A model generated the notes under the pieces. The model saw nothing but the letters and a program-made list of their open reading frames with translations. It was not told the origin of the DNA and did not search any database. From the NCBI GenBank assembly GCA_011525915.1, contig WYBM01000034.1, positions 50,212 through 114,211 of the forward strand: DNA of 64,000 nt, in the 5' to 3' direction. The position numbers and the translations under genes are program-made. Shown piece after piece: positions 6,144-16,092 of the stretch; the stretch's first letter is position 1; each line of letters begins with the position of its first letter. The DNA is from Ardenticatenaceae bacterium. Its GTDB lineage: Bacteria > Chloroflexota > Anaerolineae > Promineifilales > Promineifilaceae.

Positions 6144-6698
6144 TTAACAGTCATGGCACCCCTTCTTTGGCTCAAAGTCTAGAACGCGCCCCTGCCGGCT
6201 TAGCTCTATTTGGCAGCAGTCCAACAATAGTGCTTTAAGCATTTTGCGCCCACGCTGAATCCGTGATTTGGCCCCTGATAATGACACTTTTTGTTTTTGA
6301 GCGACCTCGCTTTGGGTTAATCCCTCAATTTCAGACAGCATAAGGGCTTGTTGGTAAGGCGGCGATAACTGTTTAATCATGGGTATCATACAGCGGGCCA
6401 GGCCGCTCTTAATCTCATCCTCTACCGTTTCGTCAAGAACGTTGACTGCATTAAGTTCACGCTGACCGCTTTGGCGGTAATGATCCACAATAGCATTTCT
6501 GGTTATCTGGTACATCCATGATCGTACTTTCCCCTTATCGTTGACCGTATGTAGATGGCGGAATGCTTTTAATAGAACATCCTGAAGAATATCTTCAGCG
6601 GCTATGGGATCATTGATCCGATTGATAATAAAGCGATGCAGTACGACACGGTATTCTTGCCAAAATTGGGTGTTATCATGATTCTCAAGTTTTTCCAT
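6144..6698 (-). CDS. sigZ: SigZ-like ECF RNA polymerase sigma factor
   Basis: This is a 184-residue ECF sigma factor. Region 2 is DPIAAEDILQDVLLKAFRHL with the promoter-melting stretch VRSWMYQITRNAIVDHYR. Region 4 is LSPPYQQALMLSEIEGLTQS followed by a helix-turn-helix. The Cys-rich tail (LLDCCQIELSRQGRV ... KKGCHDC) is characteristic of SigZ-type factors and may bind metal. No adjacent anti-sigma gene is obvious; the gene upstream on the same strand is a conserved hypothetical. It is convergent with rtcB, so it is not in that operon, but a regulatory link cannot be excluded. Confidence in the family is high; the regulon is unknown. Confidence 0.92.
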   Translation of the reverse strand: MEKLENHDNTQFWQEYRVVLHRFIINRINDPIAAEDILQDVLLKAFRHLHTVNDKGKVRSWMYQITRNAIVDHYRQSGQRELNAVNVLDETVEDEIKSGLARCMIPMIKQLSPPYQQALMLSEIEGLTQSEVAQKQKVSLSGAKSRIQRGRKMLKALLLDCCQIELSRQGRVLDFEPKKGCHDC

Positions 6699-6779
6699 AG
6701 TAATTGGGTTTGATTTTTATCAAGCATCTTCATTAAAGGAGACGGACAATTTTGCAAAAGGACGCAAAATTCAGTCATT

Positions 6780-7487
6780 CTAGCTGCCAGCAAATAGCTG
6801 ATCCAGAATATGCCGCTCGCGTTGTTCAACCGTGGTCAGAAAGTGATCCCCGCCCTTCATCTCCTTAAAAGCAGCAAACCCTCGTTCCATGAACTCTTGC
6901 AGTTCAGACCAACCAGAGCGGTTTGCCGGGCGCCGGGCGGCGCGTAATACCAGGCTGATCATAGGGATACGCGTCAGGTTGTCTACGCCGCGGCCAACCT
7001 CTAACACGGCATTTATCTGCTGAACACGTTCGTCGTAATTATCACAGCGGCGGTAGGCAGCGGCGTATTGTTCACCGGTGAGTGAATCTGTCATGTTGAA
7101 CTGGTTGACCAATACGTCTAACAATGTGTGATCAAGTTTTTGGGTGATGTGGTTGAGTTGAATCGTCTTTCCCATAGTGATTAATAGACGATCTGGCAGA
7201 TATTTACGCATGGTATTGTAGACACTTTCGGCGTCAGCGTCGCGCTGGCTGAAATCTTTAGCGGCGTAAATGTCGGTAAGAAAAAAGCGGCAGGCACGGC
7301 CGTAGCGCGGACTGTGTAAAAAATCGCCATATGTTTCCTGCAGCCGGGTGACCTGCCAGCTGCGTAACAAGGCCATCTGGGGTGATAAGCCGGCTGTTTC
7401 TATGGTCTGTCGTTGGTCAGCAATGTGCCCTCTGAGTACCTGTTTGAACAAACCAATGCCTTCATGAGATTCATCTGCGCTGCTCAT
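6780..7487 (-). CDS. Conserved hypothetical protein with a FFL-D-Y / DF-RD motif
   Basis: This is a soluble, mostly helical protein of 235 residues counted from the ATG at 7487; a start at 7505 adds six. The segment CRFFLTDIYAAKDFSQRDAD is the conserved signature of a family of uncharacterised bacterial proteins with aromatic-Asp-Tyr and Asp-Phe-Arg-Asp blocks. I know of no function for it. There is no membrane segment or signal peptide. It lies 81 bp upstream of sigZ on the same strand, so it may be co-transcribed, and it follows the fadJ-type gene after a 60-bp gap. Confidence 0.75.
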   Translation of the reverse strand: MSSADESHEGIGLFKQVLRGHIADQRQTIETAGLSPQMALLRSWQVTRLQETYGDFLHSPRYGRACRFFLTDIYAAKDFSQRDADAESVYNTMRKYLPDRLLITMGKTIQLNHITQKLDHTLLDVLVNQFNMTDSLTGEQYAAAYRRCDNYDERVQQINAVLEVGRGVDNLTRIPMISLVLRAARRPANRSGWSELQEFMERGFAAFKEMKGGDHFLTTVEQRERHILDQLFAGS

Positions 7488-7566
7488 ATCATGATTATAC
7501 TGCATTGGTGGGAATATGTGATAGGCTCTAACCGGGTGCCCGGGTGCCCCTCCGTTAGATCAATTT

Positions 7567-9708
7567 TTAATAGAAACCGGTGCTTTTTGCTTCAACCATT
7601 TCTAACAGAAGCCCGGGCGGCGTGAAGCGGTTGCCATATCTGGCAGCCAGCTCGCGGCTGCGGTCAACAAATTGGGCCAGGCCATAATCATTGATGTACT
7701 GCAGGGTGCCACCTTTGAAGGGGGCAAATCCCCAGCCAAAGATACTGCCAATGTTGGCGTCGGCCACGGAACGCAGCACCCCTTCTTCGTAACAGCGAAC
7801 CGTTTCTAATACCTGCACAAACAACAAACGCTCGATCATTTCTGCCAGGGACAAACGGCCGTTAGGCGGAAATAGTTGTGGTAGCCCCGGCCACAGATAC
7901 TTCTGGCCGTCGGTTGGGTACTCATAAAAACCGGCGCCGTGTGCCTTACCAAACCGCGACTGAGCCAGCATGGTATCCAGTACTTTGAAAGCAGGGTGGT
8001 CAGGCAGTGGTTGGCCGGCGGTGGCCAGGTCGGCCATTGTCTGCTGGCGCACATGCTGCATCAGGCTCAGGCTGACCTCATCAGAGACGGCCAGCGGGCC
8101 AACGGGCATCCCCGCTTGCAGCCCGGCTGCCTCAATAGCCCGTGGGTGTTGGCCGGCGGCCAATAGCGCCATGCCTTCGTTGACATAGGTACCAAAAACG
8201 CGGGAGGTATAAAAACCACGGCTGTCATTGACCACGATGGGCGTTTTGCGAATTTTCAGCACATAGTCAAACGCTCTGGCCAATGTCTCATCGCTGGTCT
8301 TTTCACCAACGATGATTTCCACCAGCTTCATACGCTCTACCGGGGAGAAGAAGTGCAGGCCAATAAACTGTTCCGGACGGGCTGACCTTTCAGCCAGCCC
8401 GGTAATAGGCAGCGTAGAGGTGTTGGAAGCAAAAACGGCCGTGCCAGCCATCTGGGCTTCGGCTTCGGCCGTGACCCTGGCCTTCAGGTCCCGATCTTCA
8501 AACACGGCCTCAATGACCAGATCACAGCCCTGTAAATCGGCAGCGCTGCCTGTGGTCAGAATACGGTCTAAAAGTGCCTGTTTCTGGTCGGCCGTCATCT
8601 GCCCTCTTGACACACGTTTTTGGGCCAGTACCGCGATCTTTTGCTTGCCTTCTTCCGCTTTCTCCTGGCTTACGTCTTTTAATACCACGTCCAGGCCCGC
8701 CCAGGCAGTGACGTAGGCAATGCCATGCCCCATCATGCCGGCACCCAGAACGCCCACTTTCCTGGTTTCCGTAGGAGGCAGGGCCGGACGCCTGGCCCCC
8801 TTGTTGATCTCGTTTAATTGAAACCAAAAGGCGGTGATCATGTTGCGCGCCACTTTGGACGTGGCCACGGCAGCAAAAGCACGGGACTCTAACCGGCTGG
8901 CGGTGTCAAAGTCAAGGGTAGAGCCCAACACGGCCGTGCGCATGATCGCCTCTGGTGCCGGATAGTTGCCATACGTCTGTTTACGCAGCATGGCCGGGGC
9001 AATGGCCAACATCTGCACCACTTTAGGGCTTTGAGCATTACCGCCAGGCATTTTGTAGCCCGGCTGATCCCACGGCTGCTGGGGTTTGGGGTGGGCGGCG
9101 ATCCAGGCGCGGGCTTTGGCCAGCAACGCTTCCCTATCTGCTGCCAGGTCATCTATCAAGCCAGCTGCTTTGGCTTCCTGCGGCTTTACCTGCTTGCCTT
9201 CCATCAGGAATGGGAAAGCATTTTGCAGCCCGATCAGGCGTGTCAGGCGCACCACCCCGCCGCCGCCCGGCAGCAGCCCCAACGTTACCTCTGGAAAGCC
9301 AATCTTGATACCCGGATCATCCAGGGCAATACGATGGTGACAGGCCAGCGCCAGTTCAAAGCCGCCACCCAACGCTGTACCGTTGAGTGCTGCCACAACT
9401 GGCTTTCCCAGCGTTTCCAACTGGCGAAAGCCCGCTTTCAGGGCCTCGCTTCCCTGGAAGACCTGCGCGGCGTCGTTAAATAAGTCTACATCTTCCAGAT
9501 CAGCCCCGGCCATAAACGTCTTCTTAGCCGAGGTTATGATGACCCCGGCCAGGTCAGTTTCCGTTTGCAGCCGGGCCAGCGCGGCGGCCAACGCTGCCCC
9601 AAACGCCTGGTTGATCACATTAGCATGGCGTCCCGGCATATCCAGGGTCAATGTGACAATCTGTTGTTCATCTTTTTCGTACCGAATAGCCTCGGTTTCC
9701 GGCATCAT
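7567..9708 (-). CDS. fadJ: Fatty acid oxidation complex alpha subunit (enoyl-CoA hydratase / 3-hydroxyacyl-CoA dehydrogenase)
   Basis: This 713-residue fusion carries out the second and third steps of beta-oxidation. The N-terminal crotonase half has the oxyanion region GGGFELALACHH and FPEVTLGLLPGGGG with the catalytic glutamates. The C-terminal half starts near residue 320 with an NAD-binding VGVLGAGMMGHG, followed by FVGLHFFSPV-type sequence (IGLHFFSPVERM) and the HCDH C domains. Its length is close to that of FadJ/FadB. The matching thiolase lies upstream on the same strand but is separated by an AT-rich cassette of 1.7 kb. The gene overlaps the end of the nucleotidyltransferase gene by one base. 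Several ACGGCCGT octamers occur inside, unlike in the cassette. Confidence 0.94.
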   Translation of the reverse strand: MMPETEAIRYEKDEQQIVTLTLDMPGRHANVINQAFGAALAAALARLQTETDLAGVIITSAKKTFMAGADLEDVDLFNDAAQVFQGSEALKAGFRQLETLGKPVVAALNGTALGGGFELALACHHRIALDDPGIKIGFPEVTLGLLPGGGGVVRLTRLIGLQNAFPFLMEGKQVKPQEAKAAGLIDDLAADREALLAKARAWIAAHPKPQQPWDQPGYKMPGGNAQSPKVVQMLAIAPAMLRKQTYGNYPAPEAIMRTAVLGSTLDFDTASRLESRAFAAVATSKVARNMITAFWFQLNEINKGARRPALPPTETRKVGVLGAGMMGHGIAYVTAWAGLDVVLKDVSQEKAEEGKQKIAVLAQKRVSRGQMTADQKQALLDRILTTGSAADLQGCDLVIEAVFEDRDLKARVTAEAEAQMAGTAVFASNTSTLPITGLAERSARPEQFIGLHFFSPVERMKLVEIIVGEKTSDETLARAFDYVLKIRKTPIVVNDSRGFYTSRVFGTYVNEGMALLAAGQHPRAIEAAGLQAGMPVGPLAVSDEVSLSLMQHVRQQTMADLATAGQPLPDHPAFKVLDTMLAQSRFGKAHGAGFYEYPTDGQKYLWPGLPQLFPPNGRLSLAEMIERLLFVQVLETVRCYEEGVLRSVADANIGSIFGWGFAPFKGGTLQYINDYGLAQFVDRSRELAARYGNRFTPPGLLLEMVEAKSTGFY

Positions 9709-10163
9709 TAACTTTCCTCATCATTGAGATTTAATTTTAATAACTTGACATCTTCCAAATCTCTATCTCTTCCGGCTGCAAGTTTTGAAGCAATTAAGTC
9801 TTCGCGTGAGATAACATAGAATTCCTGACCTTGATAATCCATAGTCGCTCGTTGTTCCCAGGCTGCATCGAAATGGATGCCTGGCGTCTCGGTCTGCACA
9901 TCAATACGAACCCGATCTCTGAAAATGGTAATCTCGTGAGCAAGTAGCTCATCCGCTGTCGTCAGAGCCGCTGTTCCCAAGCGAACATCCAGTAACGCAT
10001 CCAATAGACGCTGGGCATTTTCTGGCGTTGCCTGAATAAGAATGTCAAGGTCAAAGGTTGCTCGTGGTACCCCATGCAACACAGCAGCAATGCCGCCAAT
10101 GACCACGTATTTCACATCATGTTTTTGAAAGGACGCGAACACGTCCCGCAATTGGTTTAGCAT
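9708..10163 (-). CDS. Nucleotidyltransferase-fold protein, possible toxin-antitoxin component
   Basis: This 151-residue protein has the minimal nucleotidyltransferase signature: YVVIGGIAAVLHG followed by the acidic pair in DLDILI, a later strand RIDVQTE, and the C-terminal ISREDLIASKLAAGRDRDLED typical of DUF6036 / AbiEii-like proteins. Such proteins are often part of toxin-antitoxin or defence modules and are common mobile passengers. The gene overlaps a small upstream gene by 47 bp. It has no ACGGCCGT octamer and is AT-richer than the neighbouring beta-oxidation genes, suggesting it was inserted between them. Its biochemical activity is not proven. Confidence 0.82.
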   Translation of the reverse strand: MLNQLRDVFASFQKHDVKYVVIGGIAAVLHGVPRATFDLDILIQATPENAQRLLDALLDVRLGTAALTTADELLAHEITIFRDRVRIDVQTETPGIHFDAAWEQRATMDYQGQEFYVISREDLIASKLAAGRDRDLEDVKLLKLNLNDEES

Positions 10164-10317
10164 CTTTTGTCTCTATGATTTTAGGATTAACGTCGAGAAT
10201 CATGTCGGTAAACTGGCAAAGTAGTTCCATGCGCTCTGTCAGGGAAAGCGATTGAAACCATCGTGCTTTAGCTTCTGGTGTTTCTTGAAGTCGGTCATGA
10301 GAAATTGCTTTATTCAT
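10117..10317 (-). CDS. Small helical protein overlapping the nucleotidyltransferase gene
   Basis: This 66-residue protein contains EAKARWFQSLSLTERMELLC followed by a second helix and a basic tail. Small all-helical proteins encoded just before a nucleotidyltransferase are usual as the partner in two-gene toxin-antitoxin-like modules, and the 47-bp overlap suggests translational coupling. No defined family is recognised. The ATG at 10317 has no strong ribosome binding site. Confidence 0.6.
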   Translation of the reverse strand: MNKAISHDRLQETPEAKARWFQSLSLTERMELLCQFTDMILDVNPKIIETKDAKPIAGRVRVLSKT

Positions 10318-10339
10318 ATTCTTTGCACACCTAAAATGG

Positions 10340-11417
10340 TCAGACGTTTTGTAATAAGTATTGTATGACGGTCTTGGCAGCTTCTAAAGCGTTTTCATCT
10401 ATCAGATCAATTATTGGGTAGCGTGATGACGATGTAGCTTTGACTGGCGGAGCAAACCAATCTTCAATATAGTTAGGATAATCAAACTTCTTATACCATT
10501 TCCCTTTTGCCTGGGAGTAAGGCGATGTAAATTTTATGGGAAAAGATATGGGTAACCAAGTTGGGGAATCATGGGTTGGTATGCTTACTAATAGTATCTT
10601 TTTTTGCCGGGCAAATGAGTAGAACTTTGCAGAATAACATGTTGTATGGTAAGAAAAATTAGAAAGAAAAGCGTTTGGACCGGTTTTAAACTTCAAAACG
10701 GCTTTTTTACGCCATTCGTCGAATTGACCATCTTCTTTTACTGCTATTAACCAATTAGCGAGTTCTTCTGCAAGTGCCTTGAAGTTTTCGCTCTGAATAT
10801 GCGGCAAAGTTTGCGATTTGTGTATTTGCTTTGGCGCAAAGTAGAAAGAATTTATCCCAAATAACCCTTCAACAAAACTGCTGATATTCAATACACCAGA
10901 ATCGGCTTCTAGTTTGCTAAGATCATTTATCCACTCATAGCTCACGGATCTAGCCTGTGACCATAGAACGGAAAATACTTCAACCAGCGATGATATTTTT
11001 TCTCCCTTGATAAGAACACCCATTTCAAAATTATGCTGTAACGCCTCTTGTGTAAGGTTAGCTGACGTAATTAATGCTCTAGTAAAGTCTGCAATATAAA
11101 GTTTGGCATGTAATCCCCTTGTGAACATTTTTAGGTGAACCTCTTGTGGAAGACCTGAATTTGGCCATCAACTTAGCAATAGCCTTCAGACTAAGAGTTC
11201 CAGCAGTAATAGCCTGATCAGTAAATTCAGTTATTATGAAAAGCTTTTTTGCTTTGGATGATTGTAAGCTTTCAAGAATGTAATCTACCCCTGAGTGACT
11301 TATAAATGGAACACAGAATAGCAATTGACTTTGTGCAGATCCTATCAACTCCTTAAGGCATGCACCCTGGTAGTCATTGAATCCAGGTCCAATTTGATTA
11401 GCAATTATCTCAAACAT
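10340..11417 (-). pseudogene. Frameshifted phospholipase D-like domain protein
   Basis: Two overlapping frames make one PLD-superfamily protein. The upstream frame (11079-11417) gives the first strands ([17 protein letters not shown] ... KKLFIITEF). The downstream frame (10340 to about 11155) carries the catalytic LHAKLYI(x)n SANLT (HxK ... N) motif and a long C-terminal region. Joining them in an A run near 11160 gives ...AK-SGLPQEVHLKMFTRGLHAKL, a normal PLD strand order, so a one-base indel has broken the gene or the assembly contains an error. A single HxK motif fits the PLDc_2 nucleases found in defence islands. It is AT-rich and lacks ACGGCCGT. Confidence 0.78.
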
Positions 11418-11464
11418 CTTAAATTAAAGTTGACTTTCACCAGTAATTGTCGAGCTAATGTCAG

Positions 11465-12676
11465 TCAAACTCGCTCAATAACGGTGGCAATGCCCATGCC
11501 GCCACCGACACAGAGGGAGATCACGGCCGTAGCCATATCCGTGCGCTCTAATTCATCCAATACCGTGCCCAGCAGCATGGCGCCGGTGGCCCCCAACGGA
11601 TGCCCCATGGCAATGGCCCCACCGTTGACGTTGACATTTTCTGCACCTTCAAGGCCCAGGTCACGCATGTAGCGCAGCGGCACGGCCGCAAACGCTTCGT
11701 TGATTTCAAACAAGTCAATGTCTTTCACCGTCATGCCCGCCTGTTTCAGCGCCTTTTGTGTGGCCGGCCCTGGGCCCACCAGCATGATCGTCGGTTCTGT
11801 GCCCACCAGGGCTCCGGCCCGGATGCGCGCCCGCGGTTTCAAGCCCAACGCTTCGCCCTTCTCCTTGCTGCCAATGAGAACCAGCGCCGCACCATCTACG
11901 ATGCCAGAGGAGTTCCCAGCGGTATGCACATGGTGAATGCGCTCTACGTCAGGGTAGCGCTGCATAGCCACCGCGTCAAACCCCATCTCACCCATCATCT
12001 CAAAGGCGGGATTAAGGCTGCCCAACCCGGCCATGGTGGAGTCTGGCCGAATGTATTCGTCTTTTTCCAGGATGATCAGCCCGCTCTGGTCACGCACGGG
12101 TACCACGGAACGGTCAAAGTAGCCATGATCACGGGCGTGGGCGGCACGCTGCTGTGATTGCAGCGCAAAACGGTCTACATCTTCACGGCCGTAACCCTCA
12201 AGGGTGGCAATGAGGTCAGCGCTGATGCCTTGGGGCACAAAATGGGTCTTGGTGTTGACGGCCGGGTCTATAATCCAGGCACCACCATCTGACCCCATGG
12301 GCACGCGGCTCATGGATTCCACGCCGCCAGCGACCACCAGCTCTTCCCAGCCAGAGCGCACCTTCATGGCTGCCATGTTTACCGTTTCCAGGCCGGAGGC
12401 GCAAAAGCGGTTAATTTGCATGCCGGGTGTGTCTACGTCCCAGCCGGCGTAGAGCGCGGCCGTGCGCGGAATAACGGCCCCCTGTTCACCAATAGGCGAA
12501 ACGCAACCGAGGACAATATCATCTACCTGTGATGTGTCCAGATCATACCGCTGCTGCAGCGCTTTCATGAGGGTGGCCAGCAGGTCAATAGGAGCAACTT
12601 CGTGCAAACGGCCGTTCTTTTTGCCTTTGCCACGTGGGGTGCGGATAGCATCAAATACATAGGCTTCCGGGGTCAT
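11465..12676 (-). CDS. Acetyl-CoA acyltransferase (thiolase)
   Basis: This 403-residue thiolase would carry out the last step of beta-oxidation. The acyl-accepting C92 lies in NRFCASGLE. The downstream catalytic blocks are [23 protein letters not shown] (His) and SLCVGGGMG (Cys). The N-terminal block [19 protein letters not shown] is typical of FadA/FadI-type thiolases. The ribosome binding site is GGAGATCCC just before the ATG. It forms a natural pair with the fadJ-type gene, the two now being separated by the cassette at 9709-11464. Substrate chain length cannot be read from the sequence. Confidence 0.95.
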   Translation of the reverse strand: MTPEAYVFDAIRTPRGKGKKNGRLHEVAPIDLLATLMKALQQRYDLDTSQVDDIVLGCVSPIGEQGAVIPRTAALYAGWDVDTPGMQINRFCASGLETVNMAAMKVRSGWEELVVAGGVESMSRVPMGSDGGAWIIDPAVNTKTHFVPQGISADLIATLEGYGREDVDRFALQSQQRAAHARDHGYFDRSVVPVRDQSGLIILEKDEYIRPDSTMAGLGSLNPAFEMMGEMGFDAVAMQRYPDVERIHHVHTAGNSSGIVDGAALVLIGSKEKGEALGLKPRARIRAGALVGTEPTIMLVGPGPATQKALKQAGMTVKDIDLFEINEAFAAVPLRYMRDLGLEGAENVNVNGGAIAMGHPLGATGAMLLGTVLDELERTDMATAVISLCVGGGMGIATVIERV

Positions 12677-12799
12677 AGGGATCTCCTGATGGGCAACGCA
12701 GAGATGAGATAGATCAGGGCAGCGGCTCTGCGTGACATAGCCATTTATTTCATCCCTTACTATTTTAGCCTGTTTTGTGGTCGTTGGCAGGCATACGTT

Positions 12800-15700
12800 T
12801 CAAACGAGGTTCGGTGGTTCCAACGCCAGCACAGAAGGCACCCGCCCCGGCTCCGCCAGCCGCAGCAGCTGATAGCCGATGCCGGCCAGGCCAGTCATCA
12901 GGCCTGGCTCCTCGACACTTAAGGCGCTGCCGCACAGCCAGCCATGCTCTTTGCTGCTGGCCATGATCCCGGCCGTTAACCGCTGGCGGTGTATTTCCCA
13001 TTGGGGATCGTCTAGCCAAAGCGTGGCTTGTAAGATCGTTTCCAGGTTGCCCATATCACCGTGGCACAAGCAGTGGTTCAGACCAAACCCCTGTTTCAGG
13101 GTGGTTTCCAGGGCTATGTCGATCTCCGCACGGATGTCTGGAGCGTCATAATGACGGAGCGCCCGCAGGCGGGCCAGCCCAATGCCCGGCGCACCATGAC
13201 ACCATAACGTGGCAAAACGGAGCTGCCCGTCGTCGACATCCAACCCTAAAATCTCAGGAGTGCGTAAATCAGGCCAATTCCGGGCGGTCTCCGAGAAGCA
13301 GCTGCGCTCATAACTGACAGCCGCCAGGGCAGCCGTGTGAAAACGTTCATGGCCAGTAACGGCTGCCAACTCCAACAAGGCCCAGGCAATACCGGCGGCG
13401 CCGTGTGAAAAGCCGGCAAGGGGTTTGTCTTGTTTTTCATGGGTTAACCACCCAATGCCCTGGTCGTAGGTGTGTGCCTGGCTTATCAGGTAATCGCCGC
13501 ACTGCACAGCTGCCCGCAGCGCGGGATCAGAAGCTGTGACGTGATAGAGGCTGAGTAACGCCCCAATGCACCCGGCAGCACCGCCGATGATGTCTAACTC
13601 TTTATCTTCTTTTATAAAGGTTGTCAATAAGTGGGTGTACTCCTCCGCTTCGGCCAGCAGCTCAGGCTGACGCCATAATACCCCCAGATGAACCCAGGTA
13701 TAGATGATGCCCCCCCACCCGTTAAAAGCCCCCAAAGCCGTGAGTTGGGCCCCGTTTTCTTTGAGGAGGTTTTTGATGGTGGTGGTAGTGTCACGGGCTA
13801 ATTGTGTGTAACGTGATTCCCCGGTGATGGTGCCCAGGTAAGCCAGAAACAAGGCGATGCCCGGTAAGCCGCTGTACAAATCGATCCCCAAGGGCACAAG
13901 CGACCAATAGCGATTATTGGTAAGTGTCAGGCCAATCCAGGATACCTCTTGCGCTTCCTTTAGACACATAGTTTCTAATTGATCGCCAATCGCACAGGCG
14001 GCCGCCCATAACGCTGTCTGGCTGACGGCCGTTGCTGATTCAGGTAACTGATATTTGCCCCCTGATGGCTGGTGAGGTGTTTCTGCTATGGTGGCCAGCG
14101 CTGCGCGGATGAACCAGAGCTGCTGCGCCATATCCGCCTCGCTTAATTGTTGTAAGCGATGATAGGCATGGGTTATGCCCGATTCTTCAAAGAAATCATG
14201 CATGCACTGGTCTGTACCTGTCCATAGGTGCCGTGAGCCAGGGCGGGTGGCAAAAAAGGGCACATCGCCTTGCCAGAACTGCTGCCGCTCTGCCGGAATA
14301 ATGGCTGCCAGGTAAGGCAGGCGGTCAATACCTACCCAAAGGTGGTCAAAATGACGTTCACGGTCCAGAGCATCACGCAGTAAATCCGGGTGGAAGCTTT
14401 CTTGCAGCAGCACAAAATAGGTATGTGTCGGGCGCAGAATAGCACGTATTTCATCGTTTTTGAACCGGGCCAGGGGGCCGTCATCGGCCAGCAACCCTTT
14501 TCGATGGGTGAGTAAAAGTTGATAGGTCCCGGTAAAGCCGTTCATAATGGCGTCTACATAATCAATCAAACGAACGGGATCCCCGTTGAGCGTAGGGCGG
14601 TTGCTGCCGCCGGTCATGAGGATACGTTTGCGGGCAATATGCATCTCATCAGTGCCTAAGGCATCCCATTGCAGCGTAGGGTAAGGCGAAAGCTGCCCGT
14701 CCAGGGTGCCTAAACCGCTAATGTCTACACCATCAGAGGCTTTGTTGGCCCAGACGCGTTGGGGCAGCAAGCCGGTGCGTAACACAGAGTAAGCCATTTT
14801 TTGGCCTGCCGGGGTCATCAATGCCTGTTGGCTGGCGTGTTCTTCTACCCTGGGGTGAAAGAGCGACTCCAGATCCACCAGCACCGGCTGGTCGGCCGCC
14901 GCCACCAGGTTCTCAAAATGAAAATCAGTGGCTTCAATGGCATATAACAGTGCCAAATACCCACCCTGCCGCTCGTAGAAACGCGCTACTTCATCTGGGG
15001 TAGTACAGGGCCTGGCCTGGATAAATTCCACCCAGCCGTGTGTGTGCCGGTCAAGCACCCTGACCGTGCGAAAGGGATGGTGCTGCCCATGCGCGTTGAG
15101 CCAGGCCAACAGCTCCTGAAAATGCTGTTCTACGGCCAGGGATCGGGGTTTGTACACCACCTGGAACCCGGAACTGAACTGCACCATCATCACAGACCGG
15201 CCTTGCCGGTGTTGATCCCCGGCGCCGCCTTCTACGCGTGTTAATATGCCCGGCGGCCCGTCCAGGTTAAATAGTGCTTGGATGGCCTGCCAGTCAGCAC
15301 ACAGGTGACTTAGAAATTCCAGGCTGCACCTGACCCACTGCTCAACAGACATCATGACCTGGCGCGCTAACACAGGATACTCTTGCCATAAGGCCTGTAT
15401 GACCTCCGGCTGGCACAGGCGCTCAGCAAAGCTGATAAAACGGGCTGCAGAGGTGTCGCCGGTTAACACCCCTTGCAGGCGGGCGACATTTAATTCCAGA
15501 ATGAGGGTGCGGTTGATCATCTGGAGCAGCTGCCGGGGCAGGTTCAGCAGCAGTAACTCTGTCACTGTGTCAGGGTCAAACGGCAGGTTGGCATGGGCTG
15601 TGTGTAAGGTCTTGATACCTGCTTGCAGCCGTTGGCAGCCTTGGTGAATGAAGGGAGCAACGGCATTTAAGAAAAGGACCGCTTGCTGGTCACGCAGGGG

Positions 15701-16060
15701 TTCGGGCAAAAAGGGTGATTTGTAGGCAAATGGGTTGCGGACATCGGCTTCTGCCAAAGCTGCTTTAAGTTCAACGATCCAGGTTGGAGGTTGGGCCATA
15801 CGTTGCTGCATGGCTTCGGCCGTTTCGTCTAGCAGTTGAACCAGTTTGTTTTCATCAAGCCCATCCAGGCCCAGACGTTGGGCAAAATAGCCATCTGTGG
15901 CAAAGGGAGTCTGCGAGCGCCACTGTTCTAACCGCCGTGCGGCGCCAGGCGTGGCGCTGTTTATCGGCTGCGGCCGGCCATCTAACAGCTTGACGCGCTC
16001 AGAAAGTGTTAGTGCTCGATACCAGTCCGGAGGGGGGTCCATTTTAATCTTTGTCATCAT
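12800..16060 (-). CDS. lanM: Class II lanthipeptide synthetase LanM
   Basis: LanM dehydrates Ser/Thr in the precursor peptide by phosphorylation and elimination, then closes thioether rings with Cys. The N-terminal DUF4135 dehydratase region contains FSSGFQVVYKPRSLAVEQHF and DFHFENLVAAADQPVLVDLE. The C-terminal LanC-like cyclase has the GG-x-G blocks, GFSHGAAGIAWALLEL and the zinc ligands in LWCHGAPGIG and CLCHGDMGN. From the doublet ATG at 16057/16060, preceded by GGAGAG, it has about 1,086 residues, normal for LanM. An upstream ATG at 16108 would run through an intergenic hairpin and is less likely. It is the last gene of the lanthipeptide operon, 88 bp after the precursor gene. Confidence 0.95.
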   Translation of the reverse strand: MMTKIKMDPPPDWYRALTLSERVKLLDGRPQPINSATPGAARRLEQWRSQTPFATDGYFAQRLGLDGLDENKLVQLLDETAEAMQQRMAQPPTWIVELKAALAEADVRNPFAYKSPFLPEPLRDQQAVLFLNAVAPFIHQGCQRLQAGIKTLHTAHANLPFDPDTVTELLLLNLPRQLLQMINRTLILELNVARLQGVLTGDTSAARFISFAERLCQPEVIQALWQEYPVLARQVMMSVEQWVRCSLEFLSHLCADWQAIQALFNLDGPPGILTRVEGGAGDQHRQGRSVMMVQFSSGFQVVYKPRSLAVEQHFQELLAWLNAHGQHHPFRTVRVLDRHTHGWVEFIQARPCTTPDEVARFYERQGGYLALLYAIEATDFHFENLVAAADQPVLVDLESLFHPRVEEHASQQALMTPAGQKMAYSVLRTGLLPQRVWANKASDGVDISGLGTLDGQLSPYPTLQWDALGTDEMHIARKRILMTGGSNRPTLNGDPVRLIDYVDAIMNGFTGTYQLLLTHRKGLLADDGPLARFKNDEIRAILRPTHTYFVLLQESFHPDLLRDALDRERHFDHLWVGIDRLPYLAAIIPAERQQFWQGDVPFFATRPGSRHLWTGTDQCMHDFFEESGITHAYHRLQQLSEADMAQQLWFIRAALATIAETPHQPSGGKYQLPESATAVSQTALWAAACAIGDQLETMCLKEAQEVSWIGLTLTNNRYWSLVPLGIDLYSGLPGIALFLAYLGTITGESRYTQLARDTTTTIKNLLKENGAQLTALGAFNGWGGIIYTWVHLGVLWRQPELLAEAEEYTHLLTTFIKEDKELDIIGGAAGCIGALLSLYHVTASDPALRAAVQCGDYLISQAHTYDQGIGWLTHEKQDKPLAGFSHGAAGIAWALLELAAVTGHERFHTAALAAVSYERSCFSETARNWPDLRTPEILGLDVDDGQLRFATLWCHGAPGIGLARLRALRHYDAPDIRAEIDIALETTLKQGFGLNHCLCHGDMGNLETILQATLWLDDPQWEIHRQRLTAGIMASSKEHGWLCGSALSVEEPGLMTGLAGIGYQLLRLAEPGRVPSVLALEPPNLV

Positions 16061-16092
16061 GCATCTCTCCATGAGGATTGGCCTATGAGATT

